The position numbers and the translations under genes are program-made. This document shows positions 34,421 to 41,884 of a stretch of DNA of 41,884 nucleotides, piece after piece. This DNA comes from Prevotellaceae bacterium UBA1743 (lineage in GTDB: Bacteria; Bacteroidota; Bacteroidia; Bacteroidales; Bacteroidaceae). The stretch is taken from contig DCHV01000043.1 of assembly GCA_002314945.1 (NCBI GenBank), positions 1-41,884 on the forward strand, in the 5' to 3' direction. The stretch's first letter is position 1. Each line of letters opens with the position of its first letter. The notes below the pieces were generated by a model. It did not search any database, was not told where the DNA came from, and saw only the letters and a program-made list of their open reading frames with translations.

Positions 34421-35847
34421 TCTTTCCATTCGTAACACCCGGCATCGGGAGCCTCATCGAGGGTACGGCTACGTCCGAGACGGTCGTATCGTATATCGGT
34501 GAGGGTGGAATCCGCCATGTTGCGGATGCGGCTCAGCGAGTCGGGGGTGAAATCATAGATAAAGTTGTCGGTATCGAAGAGACGGAAGTTGTCGGATCCA
34601 CGAGGTTCCATATCCTTATCCTCGTACAGGACATGTCGGAATCGCAAGGAATCGTCGGAAGCAACCGTCTTGAGATAACAATGATCGAAGAGATAATCGC
34701 ACGGCTCATCCTGCCCCTCGCTGATGGAACCCATGATGACATCCTCGGCATAACCCGTAACCACACTATTGAGGAAATGAGCACGATACAGAGGACGATA
34801 ATTGTCACCTATCTGATTGGCAATATAGAGAGCATCCTGCCTCTTGGAGTCGAAAGGATAGAACTGGGCGATGGTGCAATACACAAAATCGTATTCTCCG
34901 CCGAAGATATTGACGGTACGTCCTAAGGTATTGCTCACCTGCGTATTGGTAAACCTCGCCTTGCAATGGTTGAGTTGGAGGCCATCACCACCGATATTGT
35001 GAACGATAGAATTGTCCATGACCAGCATATCACGCTCGACCGTAGTGCTATCGCACACAATACCATAGCGACTGCCATGAATGTCGCAATAGGAAAGATA
35101 GTTGTCGTGACTGGTACTGGTGAACGTAAGTCCCTCCCAGCGACTGGGGGTATTGTCGTATAGCAGATAGTCGAACAGGTGATCGGTACGGTCGCCCCGG
35201 AATATGACGGGACGAGAGAGACTTCCTCCTGCATGGAGGGTACCACGTACCAGAAGTCCTGCCTTGTCGTGGAAGAGCAATTGCACACCGGAATCGACAG
35301 TCAGAATGGCTCCAGTATCTACCACGAGGGAATCATATACCACGTAGGGCATCCCTGCTGTGAGAGTGTCGTCGGAGCAAATCACCCATCCATGCAGGAA
35401 ATGGGCATCCTGGGAACCTACGGATAGATGGACGCGCTGCTCGATACCGCTTTCGAGTCGGAAGGCCAGTTGATCGACATATTGTCTCGCGGTGTCACAT
35501 CCATTGAGGGGAGGCGTGACCTCGATACGCACCACGATGCTGTCGCCATGACGGACCTCGAAATCCTCTCCTACTCCACCTGCCAGGTATTGTCCATCCA
35601 CATTCACGCGAAAGGGACTTTTTGAGCCCTGCAGCAGAAAGACACGACTGAGACGCACGCCTCGGTCGGAGGGATTGGACACCACCAACGTGCGTGTGGC
35701 ACTACCAATGGTGGAAATGAGGGTGTCGAAAGCTACTGTGTCCTGAGAGAAAGTGAGAGTGGCAGAGGTATCGGTCGTCCAACGCTCGTCATCCACACAA
35801 GCGTACAACAGGGCACAAATTCCTATGATAGAGAGTAGCCGTTTCAA
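34417..35847 (-). CDS. Right-handed beta-helix repeat lipoprotein
   Basis: A predicted lipoprotein of 476 residues. A TTG start at 35847 gives MKRLLSIIGICALLYAC, a compact lipoprotein signal with lipobox LYAC, and the TTG overlaps the pepD stop as TTGA. The in-frame ATG at 35889 would add 14 residues and overlap pepD by 46 bases. After a beta-sandwich-like domain (about 25-165, with FDTLISTIGSATRTLVVSNPSD) comes a series of short imperfect beta-helix coils. These include LTVDSGVQLLFHDKAGLLVRG, NYLSYCDIHGSRYGIV and MDNSIVHNIGGDGLQL. Such folds often bind or cut polysaccharides, but no catalytic set is evident. Function unknown; probably an outer-membrane or periplasmic anchored protein. Confidence 0.82.
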   Translation of the reverse strand: MKRLLSIIGICALLYACVDDERWTTDTSATLTFSQDTVAFDTLISTIGSATRTLVVSNPSDRGVRLSRVFLLQGSKSPFRVNVDGQYLAGGVGEDFEVRHGDSIVVRIEVTPPLNGCDTARQYVDQLAFRLESGIEQRVHLSVGSQDAHFLHGWVICSDDTLTAGMPYVVYDSLVVDTGAILTVDSGVQLLFHDKAGLLVRGTLHAGGSLSRPVIFRGDRTDHLFDYLLYDNTPSRWEGLTFTSTSHDNYLSYCDIHGSRYGIVCDSTTVERDMLVMDNSIVHNIGGDGLQLNHCKARFTNTQVSNTLGRTVNIFGGEYDFVYCTIAQFYPFDSKRQDALYIANQIGDNYRPLYRAHFLNSVVTGYAEDVIMGSISEGQDEPCDYLFDHCYLKTVASDDSLRFRHVLYEDKDMEPRGSDNFRLFDTDNFIYDFTPDSLSRIRNMADSTLTDIRYDRLGRSRTLDEAPDAGCYEWKE

Positions 35848-37301
35848 CGTTCCGGGATATTTGCCATGATTGCCAACAGATGATCCCACACCATCTGTAC
35901 CGTGGGAATGAGTAGTCGCTCATCAGGGCTATGGACGCCACGAAGGGTGGGACCTACGGAAATCATATCAAGGCCGGGATACTTCTCGCTGAAAAGTCCG
36001 CATTCGAGGCCTGCATGAATACCACGCACCACTGGCTCACGGCCGAAACATTGGCGATACTGCTCCACGGCTATCTTCAGGAGTTGACTATGAGGGTTCA
36101 TCTTCCATCCGCAATAGCCCTCTCCGATATCGACACGAGCACCTGCCAACTCGAATACTGCGGCAAAGGTGTCGGCCATGTTCTGACGGGCACTGAGAAG
36201 GCTGCTACGCTGACTGCTCAACACCTCGAAGACAAGTTTCTCGCGGTTCATACGGATATTCGCCAAATTGGAACTCGTCTCGACCAAGGCGATATCCTGA
36301 CACATAGCGAAGACACCATTGTACACGCCTTGAAGTGCTGTAATGAGACGGGTGGAGGCATCCTTGTCCACCACCTCCGAAGCAGGATCCTCGCTCTGGA
36401 GGAGGAACTCCATAGAGCGCTCCGTGACACTATACTCCTCCTCCACCTCGGCAGCAAAGACATTCCAATCGACACGCACCATTTCCTTGTCGCCAAAGGG
36501 AACGGCACACAGACAGGATGCTTCGCGTGGAATCGCATTGTGCAAGCCACCTGCCTGTAGATCGACCAGACGGAGATCGTATTTCTTCTGACTGCGGTAG
36601 AGGAAACGCGCCAGGAGTTTGTTGGCATTGGCCCTCTTCTTGTCTATATCATCACCGCTATGTCCTCCCGTGAGCCCCTTGATGCACAGCGAGAAGGTGA
36701 ACATACCTGCAGGCATCGGCTGGAGGGTAAAGGGAAGTTCAGCTAAAGTACGGCAACCTCCCGCACAGCTGACAAATATTTCGCCCTCATCCTCGCTATC
36801 GAGATTGACCAGCATATCGCCAGTCATGAAGCCTGGTTTCATGCCGTCGGCACCCGTAAGACCTGTTTCCTCATCGCGTGTGAACACACATTCCAGAGGT
36901 CCGTGCTGAATATCATTGCTCATCAGCACAGCCATCTCCATAGCCATACCTATGCCATCATCGGCACCCAATGTGGTACCCTTGGCTTTCATCCACTCAC
37001 CATCCACGTATGTCTGTATGGCATCCTGCGCAAAGTCGATGACCGTGTCGGCCGTCTTCTCGCATACCATGTCCATGTGACTCTGCAGGATCAGCGTCTT
37101 GCGATGCTCCATGCCCGGGGTGGCTGGTTTGCGTATAATGACGTTCCCCACCTCGTCACATTGGGTGTCAAGCCCTGATTCCTGTCCGAAATGCAACAGG
37201 AAATCTATCATTTTCTCTTCGCGCTTGGAGGGACGCGGTACGGCATTGATCCGAGCAAAACACTCGAACACGCTGGCAGGTTTCAATTCGATTTCACTCA
37301 T
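35844..37301 (-). CDS. pepD: Aminoacyl-histidine dipeptidase (peptidase M20, PepD)
   Basis: A 485-residue cytosolic metallopeptidase that hydrolyses Xaa-His and other dipeptides. The M20 zinc-site motifs are present: LILQSHMDMVCEK (His and Asp), TTLGADDGIGMAM (bridging Asp), FTRDEETGLTGADGM (Glu-Glu), and NLDSEDEGEIFVSCAGG. A dimerisation domain lies between about residues 200 and 390. Near the C-terminus is IHAGLECGLFSEKYPGLDMISVGPT, with the last His. First gene of a leftward operon with the beta-helix lipoprotein, rlmH and EamA. Its promoter overlaps that of the divergent gene at 37359. Confidence 0.96.
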   Translation of the reverse strand: MSEIELKPASVFECFARINAVPRPSKREEKMIDFLLHFGQESGLDTQCDEVGNVIIRKPATPGMEHRKTLILQSHMDMVCEKTADTVIDFAQDAIQTYVDGEWMKAKGTTLGADDGIGMAMEMAVLMSNDIQHGPLECVFTRDEETGLTGADGMKPGFMTGDMLVNLDSEDEGEIFVSCAGGCRTLAELPFTLQPMPAGMFTFSLCIKGLTGGHSGDDIDKKRANANKLLARFLYRSQKKYDLRLVDLQAGGLHNAIPREASCLCAVPFGDKEMVRVDWNVFAAEVEEEYSVTERSMEFLLQSEDPASEVVDKDASTRLITALQGVYNGVFAMCQDIALVETSSNLANIRMNREKLVFEVLSSQRSSLLSARQNMADTFAAVFELAGARVDIGEGYCGWKMNPHSQLLKIAVEQYRQCFGREPVVRGIHAGLECGLFSEKYPGLDMISVGPTLRGVHSPDERLLIPTVQMVWDHLLAIMANIPER

Positions 37302-37305
37302 ATTT

Positions 37306-37338
37306 TTTGGCTGATATTATGTTTTTATATACCTTTGC
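37306..37338 (+). promoter_or_regulatory. Consensus promoter for the 37359 operon
   Basis: TTTG (37306-37309), a 20-base spacer and TAccTTTG (37331 is the A; box 37330-37338 region) match the Bacteroidetes consensus. The predicted start lies near 37345, just before the ATG at 37359. Confidence 0.78.
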
Positions 37339-37343
37339 GGACG

Positions 37344-37351
37344 CAAATATA
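37344..37351 (-). promoter_or_regulatory. -7 promoter box for pepD
   Basis: The minus strand reads TAtaTTTG, a full -7 match about 43 bases before the pepD ATG. It lies only a few bases from the -7 box of the oppositely oriented promoter, so the two polymerase sites overlap. Confidence 0.6.
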
Positions 37352-37358
37352 AGAAATA

Positions 37359-37586
37359 ATGTTGAAACTCGCTTTCATTACACTGGGAATTGTTGCCTTA
37401 GCGGTCGTTCTTTTGTGTATAAAAATGATAATCGTGCCAAACGGGACCTTCAGCAGCACACACATCAGCGGCAACAAGGAGATGCGCAGACGAGGAATCC
37501 ATTGCGTGCAGAGCATGGATGCCATGGAGCGCAAGGAGAACCGGCACAAAGTGAGCGAACGCAGAAAAACAGAAACAAAAAACTAA
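37359..37586 (+). CDS. Small conserved membrane protein, function unknown
   Basis: A 75-residue protein with one N-terminal transmembrane helix (LAFITLGIVALAVVLLCIKM) and a basic, soluble C-terminal tail. The tail motif FSSTHISGNKEMRRRGIHCVQSMD looks like a conserved block that I have seen in short Bacteroidetes hypothetical proteins, often next to OmpH-like or cell-envelope genes; that memory is not verified here. A consensus promoter ends about 20 bases before the ATG, and the next gene begins 14 bases after the stop, which supports it as a real gene despite its size. No catalytic motif is visible. Confidence 0.75.
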   Translation: MLKLAFITLGIVALAVVLLCIKMIIVPNGTFSSTHISGNKEMRRRGIHCVQSMDAMERKENRHKVSERRKTETKN

Positions 37587-37600
37587 ACATCATAAACGAA

Positions 37601-38239
37601 ATGAACACAAAAAAGTATCTGTGGGGTGCAACCATGCTGGCTGCATGTCTGACAATGACAAGTTGCGGTAACAAAACGCAAGGAGAGAACTCTGCCAACG
37701 AGAAATCGGGTGACATACAAGGGGCAAAAATCGCCTACGTAGAATTGGATTCCCTGATGAACCAATACCAGCTTTACAAGGATTACAGCGAGGTCCTCAC
37801 ACGTAAAGGAACCAACATCCAAAACACCTTGGGCGAGAAGCAACGCACCTTGGAAGCCCATGCCGCATCGTTGCAGAAGAAGTACGAGAACAACGGCTTC
37901 ACCACCCGCGACGAACTGGAACGCGCACAGAACAACCTGCAACGCGAGCAAGCCGACCTACAGGAACTGGCAGAACGGCTGAATGGAGAGTTCAATGCCG
38001 AGCAGGCACGTATCAACGAGGAGGCACGCGACAGCATCCAATCTTTCCTGAAGCGCTACAACGAGGACAAGAAATACGACTATGTGATGATCAAGGCGGG
38101 CGACAACCTGCTCATCGCCAATCCCCAGTACAACATCACTCAGGACATCGTCGAAGGATTGAACAAGAATTACAAAATCACGCCCGAGATGGAAAAAGCA
38201 ATGAAGGGCACAACCGAATCCTCCGAAAAATCTGAATAA
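37601..38239 (+). CDS. OmpH/Skp-family periplasmic chaperone-like lipoprotein
   Basis: A 212-residue protein with a lipoprotein signal (MTSCGN, modified Cys about residue 22). KIAYVELDSLMNQY is the usual start of OmpH/Skp proteins. A long coiled coil (about residues 60-160) follows, with many Glu, Gln and Lys residues, then a short C-terminal core (DYVMIKAGDNLLIANPQYNIT). Skp trimers hold unfolded outer-membrane proteins. A lipid-anchored form is common in Bacteroidetes. The ATG at 37601 is preferred because it begins the signal peptide; the frame open from 37307 runs through the small upstream gene in another phase. Confidence 0.88.
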   Translation: MNTKKYLWGATMLAACLTMTSCGNKTQGENSANEKSGDIQGAKIAYVELDSLMNQYQLYKDYSEVLTRKGTNIQNTLGEKQRTLEAHAASLQKKYENNGFTTRDELERAQNNLQREQADLQELAERLNGEFNAEQARINEEARDSIQSFLKRYNEDKKYDYVMIKAGDNLLIANPQYNITQDIVEGLNKNYKITPEMEKAMKGTTESSEKSE

Positions 38240-38242
38240 AAC

Positions 38243-39511
38243 ATGAAGAAGCACGCCATCCTGCTGACTGTTGCACTCGCTATCCTCGCCAGTTGCAAGA
38301 ACACATCGAAAGCACCAGAACCATTGCGTACAGATGCACGTTACGACGAAGTGGAGAAACTCGCCAAGAACTTGGCTTCACAAGGATTCAATGCGGGTTC
38401 TTCCTATGCCGAAGTTTGGATACGCGACTACAACACGTTCATCGAACTGTCGATGGAGACAATGCCCGACTCGCTCGTACGCGAGAACCTGAATACGTTC
38501 TTCGCCTTCCAGGGGGAGGATGGAAACATCGTGGACGGCTTTGTACCCATCAACAAGAGTGACGTACCCTACAATTTTATCTACTCCGACCTGGCTCCCC
38601 AATACATGGCACACAAGAACACGGTGGAGACCGATCAGGAAACTTCACTGGTACAAGCCGTGGCCAAGTATGTAAGGAAGAGCGGCAACAAGGAATACTT
38701 GCAACAGGAGGTATATGGTGCAACCGTATATGAACATCTGGTGCGTTGTATGGAGTACATCCTCAACTGCAAGATGGATTCCAGATACGGCCTTGTGACA
38801 GGTGCCACTACCGTTGACTGGGGTGACGTGCAACCCGAGAATGACTGGGGTGTAAGACTGAACGAGAATTCTCACATCTGCTGCGACCCCTACGACAACG
38901 CAATGTTTGTCCTCGCCCTGAATGACATGGCAGAAATGGCTACTGAGAAGGCAGACAGACAACGGTGGGAAAAGTTGAGCAAGGAGATCACCAAAAACAC
39001 AAGGCAGTATCTGTGGGATGAAGAGAACCAGAAGTTCCGTCCACACCTGTATCTGAAGGACTCACCCTTCCCCGAGGACTTCCCCGAGGATTCGATATTC
39101 GTACAGGGTAGTACTGCCGTAGCCATCCTGGCTGGCATTCTGGAGGATGACGAGATAGACGCTTCGCTGGCTCACATGCTGGATTGTCAGAAGAAAGCCA
39201 ATGCACAGACCATCGGCATCACTGTATATCCCCCCTACCCCGACGAAGTCTATCTGCATCGCATGGCACCCTATACCTATCAGAATGGTGGTGACTGGAC
39301 ATGGTTCGGCGCTCGCATGGTACATGCACTGGCCAAGTACGGCAAATGGCAGGAGGCACACGATGTACTCTCACCCATGCTCGACAGAGTAATCCAGAAC
39401 CAGAGTTTCTACGAGTGGTACAAGCCAGATGGCACACCACAAGGCTCAGGGACGTTCCGAGGCGAAGCCGGAGTGCTCTATACCGCCATAGAGATGATGC
39501 GAGGCAACTAA
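38243..39511 (+). CDS. Six-hairpin glycosidase-like lipoprotein
   Basis: A 422-residue lipoprotein (lipobox LASC, Cys about residue 18). The sequence looks like an (alpha/alpha)6 barrel: repeated helix pairs and acidic, aromatic-rich motifs such as AEVWIRDYNTFIELSM, GATTVDWGDV, NGGDWTWFGARMVHALAKYG and GSGTFRGEAGVLYTAI. The WIRD and DW(G)D motifs recall the acid and base positions of GH37/GH63/GH125-like and amylo-alpha-1,6-glucosidase-like enzymes. I cannot assign the family, so the substrate is left open. It starts 3 bases after the OmpH-like stop and ends 12 bases before the SUI1 gene, so all three are probably co-transcribed. Confidence 0.78.
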   Translation: MKKHAILLTVALAILASCKNTSKAPEPLRTDARYDEVEKLAKNLASQGFNAGSSYAEVWIRDYNTFIELSMETMPDSLVRENLNTFFAFQGEDGNIVDGFVPINKSDVPYNFIYSDLAPQYMAHKNTVETDQETSLVQAVAKYVRKSGNKEYLQQEVYGATVYEHLVRCMEYILNCKMDSRYGLVTGATTVDWGDVQPENDWGVRLNENSHICCDPYDNAMFVLALNDMAEMATEKADRQRWEKLSKEITKNTRQYLWDEENQKFRPHLYLKDSPFPEDFPEDSIFVQGSTAVAILAGILEDDEIDASLAHMLDCQKKANAQTIGITVYPPYPDEVYLHRMAPYTYQNGGDWTWFGARMVHALAKYGKWQEAHDVLSPMLDRVIQNQSFYEWYKPDGTPQGSGTFRGEAGVLYTAIEMMRGN

Positions 39512-39523
39512 GACTGAGGCACA

Positions 39524-39937
39524 ATGGCTGACTGGAAAAGTGCATTGGAGGCTTTGGCAGGAAAGACTTCGGAAGCAAACGGCCACGAGGAACATACTGC
39601 AACAGCACCCAACAAGAACAAACGCGTGGGGGTGGTATATTCCACCGATCCCCATTACGGATACGCCGAGGAAGAAACGCCTGAAAGCGACACACTCTCC
39701 AAGACACAGCAGAAACTACGCTTGAGTATGGAGAAGGCTGGCAGAGGCGGCAAGACCGTAACCCTGATCCGAGGTTTTGTGGGAACCGAAGAGGATATGC
39801 AAGCCCTGGCCAAACTACTGAAACAACGATGTGGTGTGGGTGGAACAGCCAAAGAAGGTGAAATCGTCATTCAGGGCGACCACCGCACGAAACTACTGGA
39901 AATTCTGCACAAGGAAGGTTATACGCAAGCCAAATAG
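39524..39937 (+). CDS. SUI1/eIF1-domain translation factor (YciH-like)
   Basis: A 137-residue protein whose C-terminal half (about residues 60-137) is a SUI1 domain: RLSMEKAGRGGKTVTLIRGF, LAKLLKQRCGVGGTAKEGEIVIQGDHR, and KLLEILHKEGYTQAK. This is the bacterial YciH relative of eukaryotic eIF1, which affects start-codon selection fidelity. The N-terminal part (about 1-58) is charged and low in complexity, with a VGVVYSTDPHYGY motif, and is probably flexible. It is the last gene of the run that begins at 37359. Confidence 0.93.
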   Translation: MADWKSALEALAGKTSEANGHEEHTATAPNKNKRVGVVYSTDPHYGYAEEETPESDTLSKTQQKLRLSMEKAGRGGKTVTLIRGFVGTEEDMQALAKLLKQRCGVGGTAKEGEIVIQGDHRTKLLEILHKEGYTQAK

Positions 39938-39948
39938 ATAGACATCAT

Positions 39949-39966
39949 TACCTTTGCCACCAAAGG
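39949..39966 (+). promoter_or_regulatory. -7 box within a palindrome, upstream of the AAA/nuclease gene
   Basis: TAccTTTG (39949-39956) matches the -7 consensus, and CCTTTG/CAAAGG (39951-39956, 39961-39966) is a 6-base inverted repeat with a 4-base loop overlapping it. The ATG at 40005 is about 49 bases downstream. The palindrome may be an operator; this is inference. Confidence 0.5.
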
Positions 39967-40004
39967 TCACTGTGATCATTACTTTAATTCGTCAAAAGAA
40001 TCGT

Positions 40005-41606
40005 ATGGGCACATATATTGATAAAGGAAATTTGAGTTTTTCACAGGCGCTGAACTCAACGTATGTTGACAAGTCCGGGCTAATCTCGGTTGTAAACGGA
40101 ACACTGTTTACAGAGCAACGACGCAGCTGTGTAACCCGTTCCCGTCGCTTTGGAAAATCCATGGCGGCCAATATGCTTTGTGCCTACTATGACCGTTCTT
40201 GTGACTCTCGTTCACTCTTTGAGAATCTTGAAATAGCTAAGGACCCTACCTTTGAGAAGTACCTGAATAAGTTTCCTGTAATCAAACTGGATATTACAGA
40301 CTTTACGTCAATTCATAAGGATGAACCTAATATCATTGACATAATGCAGGAAGAGTTGAAGGCTGATGTAAAGAAAGCATACCCAGGAATCATCCCAGAT
40401 GATTTCAACAAGGATTTCATGGAGATGCTCATCATGATCAATCAGGCAACAGGCGACTCTTTTATCATGGTCATAGATGAATGGGATGCCATCTGTCGAG
40501 AGTTCGAACCGGAAAGCAAAGTGATGGATTCATACGTCAATTGGCTAAGGCGAATGTTCAAGGGAGGCAGTACGTTACAGGTGTTTGCGGGTGTTTATAT
40601 GACGGGCATTCTTCCAATCAAGAAATACAAGACGGAGTCTGCACTAAACAATTTTGAAGAGTATTCTGTCACATCGCCAATGGGTATGGCAAGATATTTT
40701 GGTTTTACTCGCAAGGAGGTCAAGACACTTTGTGAGGAGAAACAATGCGACTTCAAAGAAATGCAGCAATGGTATGACGGATATACAATTGGAAATGAAC
40801 CGTCAATCTTCAATCCCAACTCTGTAATGATGGCATTGCGTGGTGGATATTGCAGGAGTTTCTGGGCGAAGACTGGTGCACTGGAACAGGTCACAACCTA
40901 CATTGAGATGAATTTCGAAGGACTGAAGGATGACATCATCTATATGCTTTCTGGCGGTAGGTGCGATGTGGACACAACTAGTTTCTGTAATGACATGAAC
41001 ATAGTAAAGAGCAAGGATGAAGTTCTTACTGTCCTTATCCATCTTGGCTATCTCGCATATGATTTTGAAGCTGAAGAGTGCTACATACCCAACTATGAAG
41101 TTCGTCGAGAGATGGAAAATGCCGTAAAGAGCAGTGGTTGGAAGATAGCTTCTGTAATCTGCAGTTCTAAGAAGCTTCTCAAAGAGACACTTCTTGAGAA
41201 TGCAGATTATGTTGCTGAGACTATTGACCGTGCTCATGACGAGAACACCAGCATACTCTCCTACAACAACGAAAATTCCCTTGCCTGTGTTCTGACCATA
41301 GCATATATCTATGCACAGAACGATTATATTGTACACAGAGAGCTTGCAACGGGTAAGGGTTTTGCTGATCTTGTACTTATTCCACGCAGAAACATAGACA
41401 AGCCAGCCATTCTGCTAGAACTCAAATACAACAATGATGCAGACTCTGCCATTCAGCAGATAAAACGCCAGAACTATCCCACCAAGGTTTCCGAGTATCT
41501 TAACTCGACATCATCACCCGAGTCTGGCAAGATTCTCCTCGTTGGCATCAACTATGACAAGAAGAACAAGAAACATACTTGTAAGATAGAAATACTCAAC
41601 AAGTAA
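40005..41606 (+). CDS. AAA-ATPase-like/PD-(D/E)XK nuclease-like protein
   Basis: A 533-residue protein of the paired Pfam families AAA-ATPase_like (PF09820) and PDDEXK_9 (PF08011), abundant in gut Bacteroidetes and Clostridia. The N-terminal part has the family's unusual P-loop in TRSRRFGKSMAAN and a Walker B-type FIMVIDEWDAI. The C-terminal domain has HRELATGKGFADLVLI and ILLELKYNND, matching the D...ExK nuclease core. Function is unproven; a mobile or defence-linked role is often suspected. Start 40005 is chosen because the -7 promoter box overlaps the longer in-frame ATG at 39954. The gene looks more A/T-rich than its neighbours, as expected for recent transfer, although I did not measure this. 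Confidence 0.87.
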   Translation: MGTYIDKGNLSFSQALNSTYVDKSGLISVVNGTLFTEQRRSCVTRSRRFGKSMAANMLCAYYDRSCDSRSLFENLEIAKDPTFEKYLNKFPVIKLDITDFTSIHKDEPNIIDIMQEELKADVKKAYPGIIPDDFNKDFMEMLIMINQATGDSFIMVIDEWDAICREFEPESKVMDSYVNWLRRMFKGGSTLQVFAGVYMTGILPIKKYKTESALNNFEEYSVTSPMGMARYFGFTRKEVKTLCEEKQCDFKEMQQWYDGYTIGNEPSIFNPNSVMMALRGGYCRSFWAKTGALEQVTTYIEMNFEGLKDDIIYMLSGGRCDVDTTSFCNDMNIVKSKDEVLTVLIHLGYLAYDFEAEECYIPNYEVRREMENAVKSSGWKIASVICSSKKLLKETLLENADYVAETIDRAHDENTSILSYNNENSLACVLTIAYIYAQNDYIVHRELATGKGFADLVLIPRRNIDKPAILLELKYNNDADSAIQQIKRQNYPTKVSEYLNSTSSPESGKILLVGINYDKKNKKHTCKIEILNK

Positions 41607-41637
41607 ATCTTTCTTCACAAGATGGAGCATTCGCTAC

Positions 41638-41884
41638 CTATACCATTTCAGCAGTAGGTTCTACCATGTCACCCATCAATATCCTTGATTCAACAGGAAC
41701 AGGCATTCCTTCCGTTTCAAAGTCCTCGGGAGATATCGGCGCATCGTCATTAGCTGATTCTAACAAAAAAACTTTTCGAAGTTCTTCCTCTCTCATCAGC
41801 TCATCAATGAAGACTGGCTTCCCTTCCTTTTCACGCTTGCCAATAGCGTTCATTAGGTAGCTTAACCCAAGTTTGATGCCCCCA
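41638..41884 (-). CDS. Partial unidentified CDS running off the window edge (C-terminal part)
   Basis: An open frame on the minus strand whose stop (TAG) is at 41638-41640. It stays open through the last base of the window, so the N-terminus is not shown. The visible C-terminal 82 or so residues begin GGIKLGLSYLMNAIGKREKEG, then an acidic tail (ELMREEELRKVFLLESAND and onward). An ATG at 41853 is in frame, so a 71-residue protein is possible, but the open frame upstream of it suggests a longer gene. Not recognised. It converges on the AAA/nuclease gene with a 31-base gap. Confidence 0.5.
   Translation of the reverse strand, partial: GGIKLGLSYLMNAIGKREKEGKPVFIDELMREEELRKVFLLESANDDAPISPEDFETEGMPVPVESRILMGDMVEPTAEMV

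Overview
The window looks like a chromosomal segment of a gut-type Bacteroidales, probably Prevotella- or Bacteroides-like. Supporting signs are a type III glutamine synthetase, secreted glycosidases of families GH95, GH2, GH31 and GH76, a Tat system with no visible TatB, a seven-gene rseC-rnfBCDGEA cluster, and repeated promoters of the Bacteroidetes form TTTG-N19/20-TAnnTTTG. Most genes lie in short operons with 1-30 base gaps or 4-8 base overlaps. No rRNA, tRNA, CRISPR array or complete insertion sequence was seen.

Layout. 1-3763: glutamine synthetase III, then a PurF-like protein whose PRPP site is intact but whose glutaminase site looks degenerate. 3797-12174: four secreted or lipid-anchored glycosidases (GH95, GH2, GH31, GH76) without SusC/SusD partners, interrupted by a repeat-rich noncoding stretch (6176-6648). 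12179-13939: a leftward operon of PAP2 phosphatase, HEAT-like protein and AlkD-like DNA glycosylase, divergent from a SIMPL-domain protein (14039-14749). 14927-19406: tatA, a Tat-exported Gfo/Idh/MocA oxidoreductase, a DUF1080 (3-keto-glycoside hydrolase/lyase family) protein, a secreted sugar isomerase/epimerase-like protein, a terminator, then tatC. 19485-26026: clpC, htpG and nadE, ending in a bidirectional terminator. 26110-32652 (minus): rseC-rnfB-rnfC-rnfD-rnfG-rnfE-rnfA, then galE. 32653-33033: a regulatory stretch with three promoter-bearing repeats and three 11-bp-phased ATAACG boxes. 33034-37301 (minus): pepD, a beta-helix lipoprotein, rlmH and an EamA transporter, tightly coupled. 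37359-39937: small membrane protein, OmpH-like lipoprotein, six-hairpin glycosidase-like lipoprotein, SUI1-domain protein. 40005 to the end: an AAA-ATPase/PD-(D/E)XK protein and a gene cut by the window edge.

Two parts deserve most attention. The first is the tatA...tatC block, which reads as an exporter packaged with a periplasmic sugar oxidation/cleavage pathway. The oxidoreductase carries a clear twin-arginine signal, as expected if it must fold around NAD(P) before export, while its two partners carry ordinary Sec signals. The second is the region upstream of the rnf cluster, where a directly repeated quasi-palindromic module carries the promoter at exactly consensus spacing in two of three copies.

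Functional calls rest on motif recognition by eye. No database search, structure prediction or codon statistic was run.
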